In this document: positions 46,807 through 54,839 of the stretch, piece by piece
Layout of the letters: every line of letters begins with the position of its first letter
How positions within the stretch are numbered: the first letter of the stretch is position 1
Assembly (NCBI GenBank): GCA_029054245.1
Contig: JAIDFQ010000028.1
Span: forward strand, 1-58,705
Direction: 5' to 3'
Length of the DNA stretch: 58,705 nt
Source of the DNA: Lachnospiraceae bacterium
Lineage (GTDB): Bacteria; Bacillota; Clostridia; Lachnospirales; Lachnospiraceae
Notes under the pieces: generated by a model
What the model saw: only the letters and a program-made list of their open reading frames with translations
Told to the model about the DNA's origin: nothing
Databases searched by the model: none
Made by a program: the position numbers and the translations under genes

Positions 46807-48276
46807 TTATAACATCTTTTTCATTTCGTCAGCAACAAACTGTACCTTGGTTCCGACAATTACCTGCACCGCAGTCTTGCTCGGTCTCATCACACCTGCA
46901 ACTCCTGCTGATTTGATCTTCTTCTCGTCAACCAATGTGTAATCCTTGATCTCCAGGCGAAGTCTTGTAATACAGTTGTCAAGAGACTTCACATTTCCTC
47001 TACCCCCAAGTCCTTCCAAAATGACTTTGGCAACGTCTGTAAAGTTATCATTGGAAAGAATGACTTTCTTTTCTGCTTCTAAATCGTCATCTTCTCTGCC
47101 AGGCGTCTTCAAATCAAACTTCACGATGGCGAAGCGGAATACCAGATAGAATACTGCAAACGCTGCGATTCCTAACGGAATAATCATCCATGTATTCGCA
47201 GCTGCTGGCAGCGGCGCCGAGAAAACAAGGTCTGTTGCACCAGCTGAAAAGCTGAAACCAGCCCTGAACCCAACCAATGTTACGATCACTGTAAAGATAC
47301 CATATAACAATGCATAAATCAAATACAAAGCAGGTGCAAGGAACATGAAACCAAATTCAAAGGGTTCTGTAACACCGCAGACAAATGCACAAACAGCTGC
47401 GGAAGCTACCAGACCAATTGCAACTTTCTTCTTGCCTTCTTTTGCTGTCTGGATCATAGCCAGTGCTGCACCAGGAATACCAAACATCATACAAGGGAAG
47501 AAGCCTGACATATACATACCAAGACTCCAGGAAACATCTGCGCTTGTGTCGCCTGCCCAGAAGTGAGACAGATCGCCAAGACCAATGGTATTGAACCAGA
47601 ATACATTGTTAAGAGCATGATGCAAACCTGTAGGAATCAGCAATCTGTTCAGGAATGCATAGATACCTGCGCCAACCGGTCCAAGTCCTACAATTCCATT
47701 ACCCAATGCAAGCAGAGCACCATATACGATGGGCCATACAAACAGTAAAATTGCTGCAACAACAATAGAAATAACACCAGAAATAATGGATACACAGCGC
47801 TTGCCACTAAAGAAGGAAAGCCAATCCGGTAATTTTGTTGTTTTAAATTTGTTATAGCAAGTTGCTCCGATAATACCTGCAAGGATACCGATAAACGGAT
47901 TTGCAATCGCTGAAAAAGCAAGTGTCTTGCTCGCGCTGTCTGCAACAGAAGGCATCAGTGTAGTAACCGTACCTACAGAAAGCAGATTTGTAATCATCAG
48001 CCATGATGCAAATGCTGCAAGACCTGCTGTGCCATCATGATCATCTGCCATGCCGACGCCTACCCCAATAACGAACAGCAATGCCATATTATCAATCAAC
48101 GCACCACCTGCTTTAACCAAGAAGAAACCCAATAGATTTAAAAATCCGGTGATTTCACCGCCCTGCATAGTCGCAGGACATAGCGCATATCCAATTCCCA
48201 TCAAAATACCACAGATAGGCAGACACGCTACCGGAAGCATCAATGATTTACCTAGTTTCTGTAAATATTTCATCAT
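46807..48276 (-). CDS. nagE: PTS N-acetylglucosamine/glucose-type IIBC permease
   Basis: 489 residues. IIC membrane domain (about 1-380; SLMLPVACLPICGILMGIGYAL, FIGILAGIIGA, GLHHALNNVFWF, CGVTEPFEFGFMFLAPALY) and a C-terminal IIB domain whose phospho-cysteine is in SLDNCITRLRLEI. There is no IIA domain; that is a separate gene just upstream. Substrate GlcNAc is inferred from nagA and nagB downstream. RBS GGGGG is present. Family members transport and phosphorylate glucose, glucosamine or GlcNAc. Confidence 0.9.
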   Translation of the reverse strand: MMKYLQKLGKSLMLPVACLPICGILMGIGYALCPATMQGGEITGFLNLLGFFLVKAGGALIDNMALLFVIGVGVGMADDHDGTAGLAAFASWLMITNLLSVGTVTTLMPSVADSASKTLAFSAIANPFIGILAGIIGATCYNKFKTTKLPDWLSFFSGKRCVSIISGVISIVVAAILLFVWPIVYGALLALGNGIVGLGPVGAGIYAFLNRLLIPTGLHHALNNVFWFNTIGLGDLSHFWAGDTSADVSWSLGMYMSGFFPCMMFGIPGAALAMIQTAKEGKKKVAIGLVASAAVCAFVCGVTEPFEFGFMFLAPALYLIYALLYGIFTVIVTLVGFRAGFSFSAGATDLVFSAPLPAAANTWMIIPLGIAAFAVFYLVFRFAIVKFDLKTPGREDDDLEAEKKVILSNDNFTDVAKVILEGLGGRGNVKSLDNCITRLRLEIKDYTLVDEKKIKSAGVAGVMRPSKTAVQVIVGTKVQFVADEMKKML

Positions 48277-48450
48277 AAAATTTTACCCCCTTGTCTTTTC
48301 ATTTTGCCCTAGCTACAAAATGATGAATTGTTTTTTGCTTCTATAGATTGCCTTCCGAAATCCCTCTGCTGGTTCAAGCAGCGTTTCGTCCAGTCCCTCT
48401 ACCTTCCTAATTTGCCGCTGTTCCTTGGAACACTTATGCTGCAATTTCCC

Positions 48451-48936
48451 TTACATAAAGCAGGTCATCACTTCTTCTCCCACTTCCACCATTCCTTCCA
48501 TCTTGCATGTAATCTCAGAAAACTCAGAACTATTACAGATAATCATAGGCGTCACCGTGTCATATCCTGCATTGCTGATTTCTTCCATATCGGCTTCAAG
48601 AAGCAGGTCACCTCTTTTCACCTCTTGATCTGCCTCCACCATCGTCCGGAAGAACTGCCCTTTCAGTTCAACGGTATCCATCCCCACATGAATCAGTATT
48701 TCCACCCCGTCAGGTGTCGTCACCCCCACTGCATGACCGGTAGGAAACACCGTGCTCACCACTCCGTCCGCAGGCGCATACACCTTGCCTTCTGCAGGAA
48801 TAATTGCAATTCCTTTCCCCAGGATTTCCTCTGCAAAAGTAGGATCCTTTACATCCTTGATGGGGATACACTCCCCTTTAAGCGGAGAAGAAATCACTGT
48901 TCCCTTCTTACTTTTCATAAAATCAAAAAGTCCCAT
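48451..48936 (-). CDS. PTS glucose-family IIA component
   Basis: 161 residues of the Crr/IIA-Glc type. The phospho-histidine is in VEILIHVGMDTVELKG, with SSPLKGECIPIKDV near the start and PTGHAVGVTT before it. The start at 48936 has GGGAGGG upstream; a longer frame is unsupported. It provides the IIA step missing from the neighbouring IIBC protein, from which it is separated by 174 nt with no clear hairpin or promoter. Confidence 0.93.
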   Translation of the reverse strand: MGLFDFMKSKKGTVISSPLKGECIPIKDVKDPTFAEEILGKGIAIIPAEGKVYAPADGVVSTVFPTGHAVGVTTPDGVEILIHVGMDTVELKGQFFRTMVEADQEVKRGDLLLEADMEEISNAGYDTVTPMIICNSSEFSEITCKMEGMVEVGEEVMTCFM

Positions 48937-48972
48937 TTTGAAGCCCTCCCTATCCGTCTGCACTCAGCTTAT

Positions 48973-49812
48973 TCATATTTTATAAGTGTCCCTGGTTCTT
49001 TTAATGCTTATCGCAAGATAAAGTTTTTCTTCTGTAGTCATAGAACACTGATATTTTTCCACCAGAAATGCATTGATATCATCAGCCACGCTGCATTCTT
49101 CTATACAGTTTTTCCTAATTGCACTTTGATATTCTTCATCTTCCAATCCCTCAACCGGTTCAATCTTTAATAAACGGTGCGCCATATATTTTAAATTGCT
49201 TGCCAGCCAGTCTTTATGCATGGAATTTTCGATGAATTGTGGAAATTTGTTTTCAATACGTTCAAACATTTCCCTAATCATTTCTGTCATCCTGAACGTG
49301 TCGCTTATTCTGGAATCATACTCTGCATTTACCAAGTGAAGAGCTATGGATGCTGCCTCGTCATCAGGCATCTGCAGCCCCGTCTTTTCTTCAATCAAGC
49401 GCAACGCATACTTCCCAACCAGATATTCCTTGGGATAAAACAATTTAATTTCCCCAAACAACGCATTCGCAAAATGCATATTTTTCTTGAATCTTTCAAT
49501 TGCAAAGTGTATATGGTCTATCAGCGTAAGATATACATTCTGGTTCAGTTCAATACCAATGGAAGACTTCGCAAATGCTATAATCTCGTTTGAAAGCTGA
49601 ACATACTCCAATGGTATATTGGAAAGCAACTCCTTGAACCGCTCTAAACTGTCTTTGTTATCCATCCTGAAAATCTTTTCCACAAGATTTTCTTCTATGC
49701 TATGCCCCGGCTTTTTGCCAAAGCCAATCCCTTTTCCCATAACGACAAGTTCTCTGCCGTCCTTATCAACACATGATACTACATTATTATTGATTATTTT
49801 TATAACTTCCAT
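48973..49812 (-). CDS. BglG/LicT-family transcriptional antiterminator
   Basis: 279 residues. N-terminal CAT RNA-binding domain (MEVIKIINNNVVSCVD, GKGIGFGKKPG), then two PTS-regulation domains (about 65-170 and 175-279). PRD1 histidines appear in LIDHIHFAIERF and ASIALHLVNAE, and PRD2 has one in YMAHRLL; the position usually held by the second PRD2 histidine reads LYLAISIKR, a Ser. It is the first gene of the operon and its own leader contains the RAT/terminator, so it regulates itself, IIA, IIBC, nagB and nagA. A GlcT-like role is inferred. Confidence 0.92.
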   Translation of the reverse strand: MEVIKIINNNVVSCVDKDGRELVVMGKGIGFGKKPGHSIEENLVEKIFRMDNKDSLERFKELLSNIPLEYVQLSNEIIAFAKSSIGIELNQNVYLTLIDHIHFAIERFKKNMHFANALFGEIKLFYPKEYLVGKYALRLIEEKTGLQMPDDEAASIALHLVNAEYDSRISDTFRMTEMIREMFERIENKFPQFIENSMHKDWLASNLKYMAHRLLKIEPVEGLEDEEYQSAIRKNCIEECSVADDINAFLVEKYQCSMTTEEKLYLAISIKRTRDTYKI

Positions 49813-49893
49813 AATTTTTCCTGTGTATTGCCCTTAAAATCTGTTTCATCCTATAGAGGTTATCTGAAAGATAAGCATTATATGTTAAATCCT

Positions 49894-49955
49894 AAAAAAA
49901 TGACCAAATTTTATAATGTAATCTACATAATGTGATTCATTTACAAAATTTGGTC
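49894..49955 (-). terminator. Leader terminator upstream of antiterminator gene
   Basis: Minus strand stem GACCAAATTTT / AAAATTTGGTC (49945-49955 and 49902-49912) with the loop region between, followed by a seven-T run (49894-49900). It forms when the RAT is not bound. Confidence 0.88.
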
Positions 49956-49979
49956 TTGCCTGCCGAACAGTAACACCCC
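49951..49979 (-). promoter_or_regulatory. RAT antiterminator site
   Basis: Minus strand reads GGTGTTACTG, then TTCGG, then CAGGCAAGACC, which matches the RAT architecture of BglG/LicT/GlcT systems (GGT/ACC and CTG/CAG stems with asymmetric internal loops). Its last bases (GACC) are the first bases of the terminator stem, so the two structures exclude each other. Confidence 0.85.
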
Positions 49980-50000
49980 ATATATTTCCTTTATGGCTAT

Positions 50001-50029
50001 ATGTTAGCATTATATCCAATAAATGTCAA
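50001..50029 (-). promoter_or_regulatory. Promoter of antiterminator-PTS-nag operon
   Basis: Minus strand TTGACA (50024-50029), 17-nt spacer, TAACAT (50001-50006). A perfect TATAAT lies 3 bases upstream of that -10 (50009-50014), but with only a 9-nt gap to TTGACA it would need another -35. The start site is near 49994, 15 nt before the RAT. Confidence 0.6.
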
Positions 50030-50155
50030 GTACAATACAATATCTTTTCGTCAAATTGTCTGTTTTTGTGACTATATTGTTATTATTTTTATATATTTAT
50101 ACAATTGACGTGGTTTTTTTTGTTTTTTTCGTTATTTCATTTGTATATCTTTATG

Positions 50156-50210
50156 TTAAAAAGAAAAGGTTTGAAATATCCAATTTATTGGATTTCCAAA
50201 CCTTTTCTTA
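50156..50210 (-). terminator. Terminator behind tRNA-Leu
   Basis: Outer stem AAGAAAAGGTTTG / CAAACCTTTTCTT (13 bp; 50161-50173 and 50197-50209) with an inner ATCCAAT/ATTGGAT stem, followed on the minus strand by TTTTT. Confidence 0.85.
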
Positions 50211-50211
50211 C

Positions 50212-50294
50212 TGCCGGCGATGGGACTTGAACCCATACGTGGTTGCCCACAACAGATTTTGAGTCTGCCTCGTCTGCCATTCCGACACGCCGGC
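50212..50294 (-). tRNA. tRNA-Leu, anticodon CAA
   Basis: An 83-nt class II tRNA. Acceptor arm GCCGGCG pairs with CGCCGGC. The anticodon loop is CTCAAAA, giving CAA (reads UUG). The long variable arm has TGTGGGCAACCACG, and the T-loop is GGTTCAAGTCC. The 3' CCA is not encoded (CAGT follows the discriminator). Its own promoter and terminator flank it, so it is a stand-alone transcription unit. Confidence 0.97.
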
Positions 50295-50317
50295 TTTTAT
50301 TATTGCAGCCGAATATT

Positions 50318-50346
50318 ATAATACCACACCCGGCTGCCATTGACAA
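50318..50346 (-). promoter_or_regulatory. Promoter of tRNA-Leu
   Basis: Minus strand TTGTCA (50341-50346), 17-nt spacer, TATTAT (50318-50323), about 24 nt from the tRNA 5' end. Inverted 7-bp arms GCAGCCG / CGGCTGC (50305-50311 and 50331-50337) flank the -10 region. Confidence 0.6.
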
Positions 50347-50353
50347 GTTCTTT

Positions 50354-51631
50354 TTAAAATTCCTTTTCAAGATTCTGGTAAACGTCAAGACAATCAAGGG
50401 TAGCAAAGTAGTCCTTGGGTGTTTCTGCTCTCCTTATCATTTCTACGCTTCCATCTTCTTTTAAAAGCAGCTCAGCGGATTTCAGTTTTCCATTATAGTT
50501 ATATCCCATGGCATATCCATGCGCACCTGTGTCATGAATGACCAGATAATCCCCTTTTTCAATCTGTGGAAGCATTCTATCCACTGCAAACTTATCGTTA
50601 TTCTCACACAGGGAACCAGCTATGTCATACTTATGATTGCAGGGCGCATCTTCCTTCCCCAAAACGGTGATATGGTGATATGCACCGTACATTGCAGGGC
50701 GCATCAGATTCACCGCACAGGCATCCACACCGATATATTCTTTATGGATATGTTTTTCATGGATTGCTTTGGTTACAAGCTGTCCATATGGTCCCATCAT
50801 GAAACGTCCCATCTCTGTATAAATGGCAATATCCCCCATACCTGCGGGGACTAAAACTTCTTCAAATACTTTACGCACCCCTTCCCCGATGACCTTTATA
50901 TCATTTGGCTCCTGATCCGGCTGATATGGAATCCCTACTCCTCCAGAAAGATTGATGAATTTAATGTCGGCTCCCGTCTCTTTTTCCAACTGAACCGCCA
51001 GCTTAAACAGCTGCTTTGCCAAAATCGGATAATATTCATTGGTCACAGTATTGCTTGCCAGAAATGCATGTATACCAAAATTCTTTACTCCTTTTTCCTT
51101 TAAGATGCGGAAACCTTCAAACATCTGCTCAGTGGTAAAACCGTATTTAGAATCTCCAGGGTTATCCATAATTCCATTACTCATTTTGAATACACCGCCA
51201 GGATTATAACGGCAGCTCATTGTTTCTGGCAATTTCCCAAGAATGTTCTCCACAAAATCGATATGTGTTATATCATCCAGATTAATGATTGCCCCTATTT
51301 TAGCAGCATATGCATACTCTTCTGCCGGCGTCTCGTTGGAAGAAAACATAATGTCTCCCCCTTCGACCCCCATCGCCTTACTGAGCATCAGTTCCGTCAT
51401 GGAAGAACAGTCGCAGCCGCAGCCATATTCCCTCAAAATCTGGATCAGGCAGGGATTAGGCGTTGCCTTTACTGCGAAATATTCCTTAAACCCAGAATTC
51501 CATGAAAATGCCTCCTTTACGGCTTTCGCATTTTCCCGGATTCCCTTCTCGTCATATAAATGGAATGGTGTGGGGTATGTCTTTGCAATCTCCTGCGCCT
51601 TTTCTTTTGTAATAAATGGTACTTTATTCAT
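50354..51631 (-). CDS. lysA: Diaminopimelate decarboxylase-family PLP enzyme
   Basis: 425 residues of alanine racemase-fold type III. The PLP lysine is K55 in FAVKATPNP. Other matches are CDCSSMTELMLSKAMG, the HIS/glycine-loop segment FINLSGGVGIPYQP (PLP phosphate) and TEMGRFMMGPYGQL, and the dimer-interface cysteine is in AGSLCENNDKFAVDR. The product in the lysine pathway is L-lysine from meso-DAP. Length and motifs fit the long DAPDC type. A strong AGGAGG precedes the start. A TrmB-type regulator is encoded 56 nt upstream. Confidence 0.85.
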   Translation of the reverse strand: MNKVPFITKEKAQEIAKTYPTPFHLYDEKGIRENAKAVKEAFSWNSGFKEYFAVKATPNPCLIQILREYGCGCDCSSMTELMLSKAMGVEGGDIMFSSNETPAEEYAYAAKIGAIINLDDITHIDFVENILGKLPETMSCRYNPGGVFKMSNGIMDNPGDSKYGFTTEQMFEGFRILKEKGVKNFGIHAFLASNTVTNEYYPILAKQLFKLAVQLEKETGADIKFINLSGGVGIPYQPDQEPNDIKVIGEGVRKVFEEVLVPAGMGDIAIYTEMGRFMMGPYGQLVTKAIHEKHIHKEYIGVDACAVNLMRPAMYGAYHHITVLGKEDAPCNHKYDIAGSLCENNDKFAVDRMLPQIEKGDYLVIHDTGAHGYAMGYNYNGKLKSAELLLKEDGSVEMIRRAETPKDYFATLDCLDVYQNLEKEF

Positions 51632-51648
51632 TTGTTCCTCCTCCTTGT

Positions 51649-51728
51649 AACTATATCAACTTGAAGCTATATCATTTTATAACTGTATCAGTTTGCAACT
51701 GTATCAGTTTGCAACTGTATTAACTTAA
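51649..51728. repeat. Tandem 16-bp palindromic repeats upstream of lysA
   Basis: About five units with a 16-nt period. The two best (51681-51696, 51697-51712) read AACTGTATCAGTTTGC and each contains the palindrome AACTG-TAT-CAGTT. The outer units are degenerate. The array covers the last codons of the TrmB-type gene and the lysA leader. Confidence 0.75.
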
Positions 51729-52413
51729 TCTCATTTCTAAGGTTTTCCTTAAAAACTGTGATAAAATTTTTCTGTCCTGTATACAGGCAGGTGTTTTCCT
51801 TTTCCCCCGTCAACTCGCCTGCCAGTGCATACTCTGAATCGATGATTAGTCTGATGTTATCCTCCTTTGCACTGCCGGCATACCATATGCTCCCATTTAG
51901 CTTCTCCAAATCTTTCATCTCATCATCCGTTATTACGACCAGCTTAATGCCCTTGGAAATGACTTCATAAAACTCATTTTGCAGTTTTTCAATTACCTTT
52001 TTGGATGCCGATATATAAATCCGCTTTTCTGCTTTCTTAATCATGCAGATCATTTTATCCCAGATATTCTGGCTTCCAGATATGGTAATATACCCAATTT
52101 CCTTTTTATGAATAGAAGGAATATGCTCCATCAGATATTCTTTTTCCTGATTCAAATTACGAATTTTATTTTCACAAAACTCCACTATTGGCACTGCCAT
52201 ATATTTATTAGAATTTCCCTCAATCAGGTAAGCAGCTCCTTTATCCGTCAGCGCTGAAAGACCACTATAAACATTAGAACGTGATATTCCAGTATACTTA
52301 GCAACCTCATACCCATTTAGCTCCCCCTGCCTGAATAAACACAGATAAATATTTGCTTCCTGCCTGGTAAGCCCAAAAGCGCCAAGCTTTTCCAATACTA
52401 CATTTTCTTCCAT
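51688..52413 (-). CDS. TrmB-family transcriptional regulator
   Basis: 241 residues. N-terminal winged helix (LGAFGLTRQEANIYLCLF, GYEVAKYTGISRSNVYSGLSAL), a coiled-coil linker (about 80-100), and a PLD-like effector domain (about 105-235; MIKKAEKRIYISASKKVIEKL, KGIKLVVITDDEM) without HKD residues, as usual for regulators. Its C-terminus is encoded in the 16-bp repeats. Its own promoter carries a palindrome, so autoregulation is likely; lysA is the probable target. Confidence 0.88.
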   Translation of the reverse strand: MEENVVLEKLGAFGLTRQEANIYLCLFRQGELNGYEVAKYTGISRSNVYSGLSALTDKGAAYLIEGNSNKYMAVPIVEFCENKIRNLNQEKEYLMEHIPSIHKKEIGYITISGSQNIWDKMICMIKKAEKRIYISASKKVIEKLQNEFYEVISKGIKLVVITDDEMKDLEKLNGSIWYAGSAKEDNIRLIIDSEYALAGELTGEKENTCLYTGQKNFITVFKENLRNEIKLIQLQTDTVAN

Positions 52414-52467
52414 CCCATCGCCGCGCCCTTCTTTTTTCTTAAAATCACTTCACTGCTCTTTTAAAAA

Positions 52468-52493
52468 ATAGTAGTTCTTACTAGAACTACTAT
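52468..52493. promoter_or_regulatory. Palindromic operator on TrmB-type promoter
   Basis: Perfect inverted repeat with 11-bp arms, ATAGTAGTTCT and AGAACTACTAT, and a TACT spacer. It covers the -10 box and the start point. Confidence 0.75.
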
Positions 52494-52517
52494 AATAGCA
52501 TTCTCATATTTTGTCAA
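52489..52517 (-). promoter_or_regulatory. Promoter of TrmB-type regulator
   Basis: Minus strand TTGACA (52512-52517), 17-nt spacer, TATAGT (52489-52494), near consensus. Confidence 0.8.
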
Positions 52518-52553
52518 CATCCAATTATTATAAAAGTAAAACTTTGCACCTAT

Positions 52554-52658
52554 CCCGAAAGTGCGGTGCGGCAGGTAAATCGGGACTGCCACAGAAAAAG
52601 TCTGATACAGACTTTTTCTGCGGATGCTCCGCCTTACCTGCCGCGCCGCACTTTCGGG
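52554..52658. repeat. 105-bp nested palindrome behind ung
   Basis: Outer arms of 25 bp (52554-52578 and 52634-52658) differ at one position only. Inside is a second perfect 13-bp hairpin CAGAAAAAGTCTG / CAGACTTTTTCTG (52592-52604 and 52608-52620). It lies in the 272-nt ung-TrmB gap. It may terminate ung or represent a small mobile element; nothing else was seen in the gap except the TrmB promoter. Confidence 0.8.
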
Positions 52659-52685
52659 TCAATCTATTACAAAATTGCTATTCCA

Positions 52686-53363
52686 TCATATATTTTCAAT
52701 CTGCCAATCAATAGGCGCAATCCCATTCTTTTTCAAAAATTCATTCGTCTGGCTAAAATGCCTGCATCCAAAAAAACCTCTATAAGCAGACAGCGGGCTT
52801 GGATGCGGTGCTTTCAAAATCAAGTGTTTCGGATTGGTAAGCATAGGAATCTTGCTCTGGGCAGGCTTTCCCCACAGCAAATACACAATCGGACGGTCCT
52901 GGGCATTTACAGCCTGAATAATGGCATCTGTAAACTGCTCCCATCCCTTTCCCTGGTGGGACCCAGCCTGATGGGCACGCACGGTAAGCACCGTATTGAG
53001 CATTAAAACACCCTGCTGCGCCCATTTCTTTAAGTAACCATTATTGGGAATTTCACAGCCCAAATCATCCTGAAGCTCTTTATAAATATTCTGAAGTGAA
53101 GGTGGAAGCTCGGGTTGATCGGGCAGAACCGAAAAACAAAGCCCATGTGCCTGATGCTCCCCATGATAGGGATCCTGACCTAAAATCAAAACCTTTACCT
53201 CGCTAAGCGGCGTAAAATGAAATGCATTAAAAATATCATCCGCAGGCGGATAAATTACATGCGTATTATATTCCTGCCTTACAAATGTATACAATTCCTT
53301 GTAGTAGGGCTTTTTAAATTCATCCTGAATGTACGTAAGCCAGTCATTATCAATCATTGCCAT
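52686..53363 (-). CDS. ung: Uracil-DNA glycosylase
   Basis: Removes uracil from DNA. 225 residues, family 1: ILGQDPYHGEHQAHGLCFSV (catalytic D64), and the DNA-intercalation loop LKAPHPSPLSAYRGFFGC with its His. The start has AAGGA upstream. It lies 31 nt behind hisF and is probably co-transcribed, an operon of convenience. Confidence 0.97.
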   Translation of the reverse strand: MAMIDNDWLTYIQDEFKKPYYKELYTFVRQEYNTHVIYPPADDIFNAFHFTPLSEVKVLILGQDPYHGEHQAHGLCFSVLPDQPELPPSLQNIYKELQDDLGCEIPNNGYLKKWAQQGVLMLNTVLTVRAHQAGSHQGKGWEQFTDAIIQAVNAQDRPIVYLLWGKPAQSKIPMLTNPKHLILKAPHPSPLSAYRGFFGCRHFSQTNEFLKKNGIAPIDWQIENI

Positions 53364-53394
53364 GGCTTTTATCCTTCTTTCTTCTGCTTTGCAC

Positions 53395-54156
53395 TTAAAC
53401 TCTTACAGATATTCCCTTTTCCATAAGATAATGCTTTAAATCACCTATTTCCAGTTCTTTATAATGAAACAAAGATGCAGCAAGCACTGCTTCTGCCTTT
53501 CCGTATGCAAGCGCCTCATAAAAATGCGCTTTCTTCCCAGCTCCTCCTGAGGCTATGACTGGAATCGATATGTTCTCTGCTACCGCCTTCGTGAGTTCGA
53601 TATCATAGCCTTCCTTGGTGCCGTCACAGTCCATACTGGTCAGAAGAATTTCCCCCGCTCCCAGCTGATCCGCTTTCATTGCCCATTCCACAGCGTCCAT
53701 CCCCATATCAACACGACCGCCGTTTTTAAAGATATTCCATCCTGTTCCATCGGCCCTTCTCTTTGCATCGATTGCTACAACGACACATTGACTGCCAAAT
53801 TTATCAGCCGCCTCACTGATCAAATCAGGATTCATGATTGCTGCCGTATTCACTGCCACCTTATCCGCACCTTCCCGCAGGATCATCTTGAAATCATCCA
53901 CCGTTCTGATGCCGCCTCCTACGGTAAATGGAATGAACACCGTTTCCGCAACCTTTCTTACCATCTCTGCTTTAATTGCCCTCGCATCAGAAGAAGCTGT
54001 GATATCCAAAAAGACAAGTTCATCCGCACCCGCCCTGTCATACTCCCTTCCAACTTCAATCGGATCACCGGCATCTCTCAAATTTAAGAAATTTGTTCCT
54101 TTTACCACCCTGCCGTTATTTACATCAAGACAGGGAATGATTCTTTTTGTATGCAT
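53395..54156 (-). CDS. hisF: Imidazole glycerol phosphate synthase cyclase subunit HisF
   Basis: A 253-residue (beta/alpha)8 barrel. Starts [20 protein letters not shown] with the catalytic Asp in CLDV; the second is in VVAIDAKRR. It closes the imidazole ring using ammonia from HisH, encoded 40 nt upstream. No other his genes are in the window, so this is a detached hisH-hisF pair. Confidence 0.97.
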   Translation of the reverse strand: MHTKRIIPCLDVNNGRVVKGTNFLNLRDAGDPIEVGREYDRAGADELVFLDITASSDARAIKAEMVRKVAETVFIPFTVGGGIRTVDDFKMILREGADKVAVNTAAIMNPDLISEAADKFGSQCVVVAIDAKRRADGTGWNIFKNGGRVDMGMDAVEWAMKADQLGAGEILLTSMDCDGTKEGYDIELTKAVAENISIPVIASGGAGKKAHFYEALAYGKAEAVLAASLFHYKELEIGDLKHYLMEKGISVRV

Positions 54157-54196
54157 CTCCCATTCCTCCGCAATTTTTAAAAAGAGCTATACAGCC

Positions 54197-54817
54197 CTAT
54201 CCGTCAAGCCGCTCTATACCTATAAAATTTTTTAAAATAGCAAGACCGACCTGCGAACTTTTTTCCGGATGAAATTGGCAGGCAAAAACATTATCTTTCT
54301 CCACAGATGCGTGAATAAGCGTCCCATATTCTGTGGATGCTGTCACAATCCCCGCCTCCTCTGCCTTCAAGTAATAGGAATGCACAAAATATACGTAGGA
54401 ATCCTCCGATATCCCCTGAAACAGTCTTCCTTCATTTGGAAACTTAAGCGAATTCCATCCAATATGCGGTACTTTAATTCCACCTTCGTCTGGTATACGG
54501 AGAATTTCCCCCTTAAGCAGACCAAGACCTTTTACGCCGTCGCTTTCATCACTTCTCTCAAACATCAGCTGCAGACCAAGGCAAATTCCCAAAAAGGGAA
54601 TTCCTCTGCGAATCACTTCATGAATAACCTCTTCGAGTCCATAGGAACGCAGCTTATGCATTGCATCTCCAAAAGCTCCTACGCCAGGCAGGATGACCCT
54701 GTCTGCACCCAGAATCACCTCCCTGTCTCTGGTAATAACTGCCTGCTCGCCTAACTTCAGAAGTGCCTTTTCAACACTTTTAATATTTCCTGCGTCATAG
54801 TCAATAATTGCTGTCAT
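54197..54817 (-). CDS. hisH: Imidazole glycerol phosphate synthase amidotransferase HisH
   Basis: A 206-residue class I glutaminase. The nucleophile Cys is in IPFLGICLGLQLMFE, with His/Glu in FACQFHPEKSSQVG. It provides ammonia to HisF. RBS ACGGAG precedes it. It follows the charged membrane protein by 22 nt. Confidence 0.97.
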   Translation of the reverse strand: MTAIIDYDAGNIKSVEKALLKLGEQAVITRDREVILGADRVILPGVGAFGDAMHKLRSYGLEEVIHEVIRRGIPFLGICLGLQLMFERSDESDGVKGLGLLKGEILRIPDEGGIKVPHIGWNSLKFPNEGRLFQGISEDSYVYFVHSYYLKAEEAGIVTASTEYGTLIHASVEKDNVFACQFHPEKSSQVGLAILKNFIGIERLDG

Positions 54818-54839
54818 CTTTTTTCTCCGTCAAAATAGC

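Noticed and set aside
48277-48450. Second RAT or promoter before the PTS IIBC gene
   Set aside because: No RAT-like GTTACTG/CAGGCA pair, hairpin with T-run or -35/-10 pair was found; the gene is best read as part of the upstream operon.
48328-49170. A 280-codon open frame on the plus strand
   Set aside because: Antisense to IIA and the antiterminator, both clear genes; its composition is typical of shadow frames.
51632-51687. Lysine riboswitch before lysA
   Set aside because: The gap is only 56 nt and contains the 16-bp repeats; no L-box-like structure fits.
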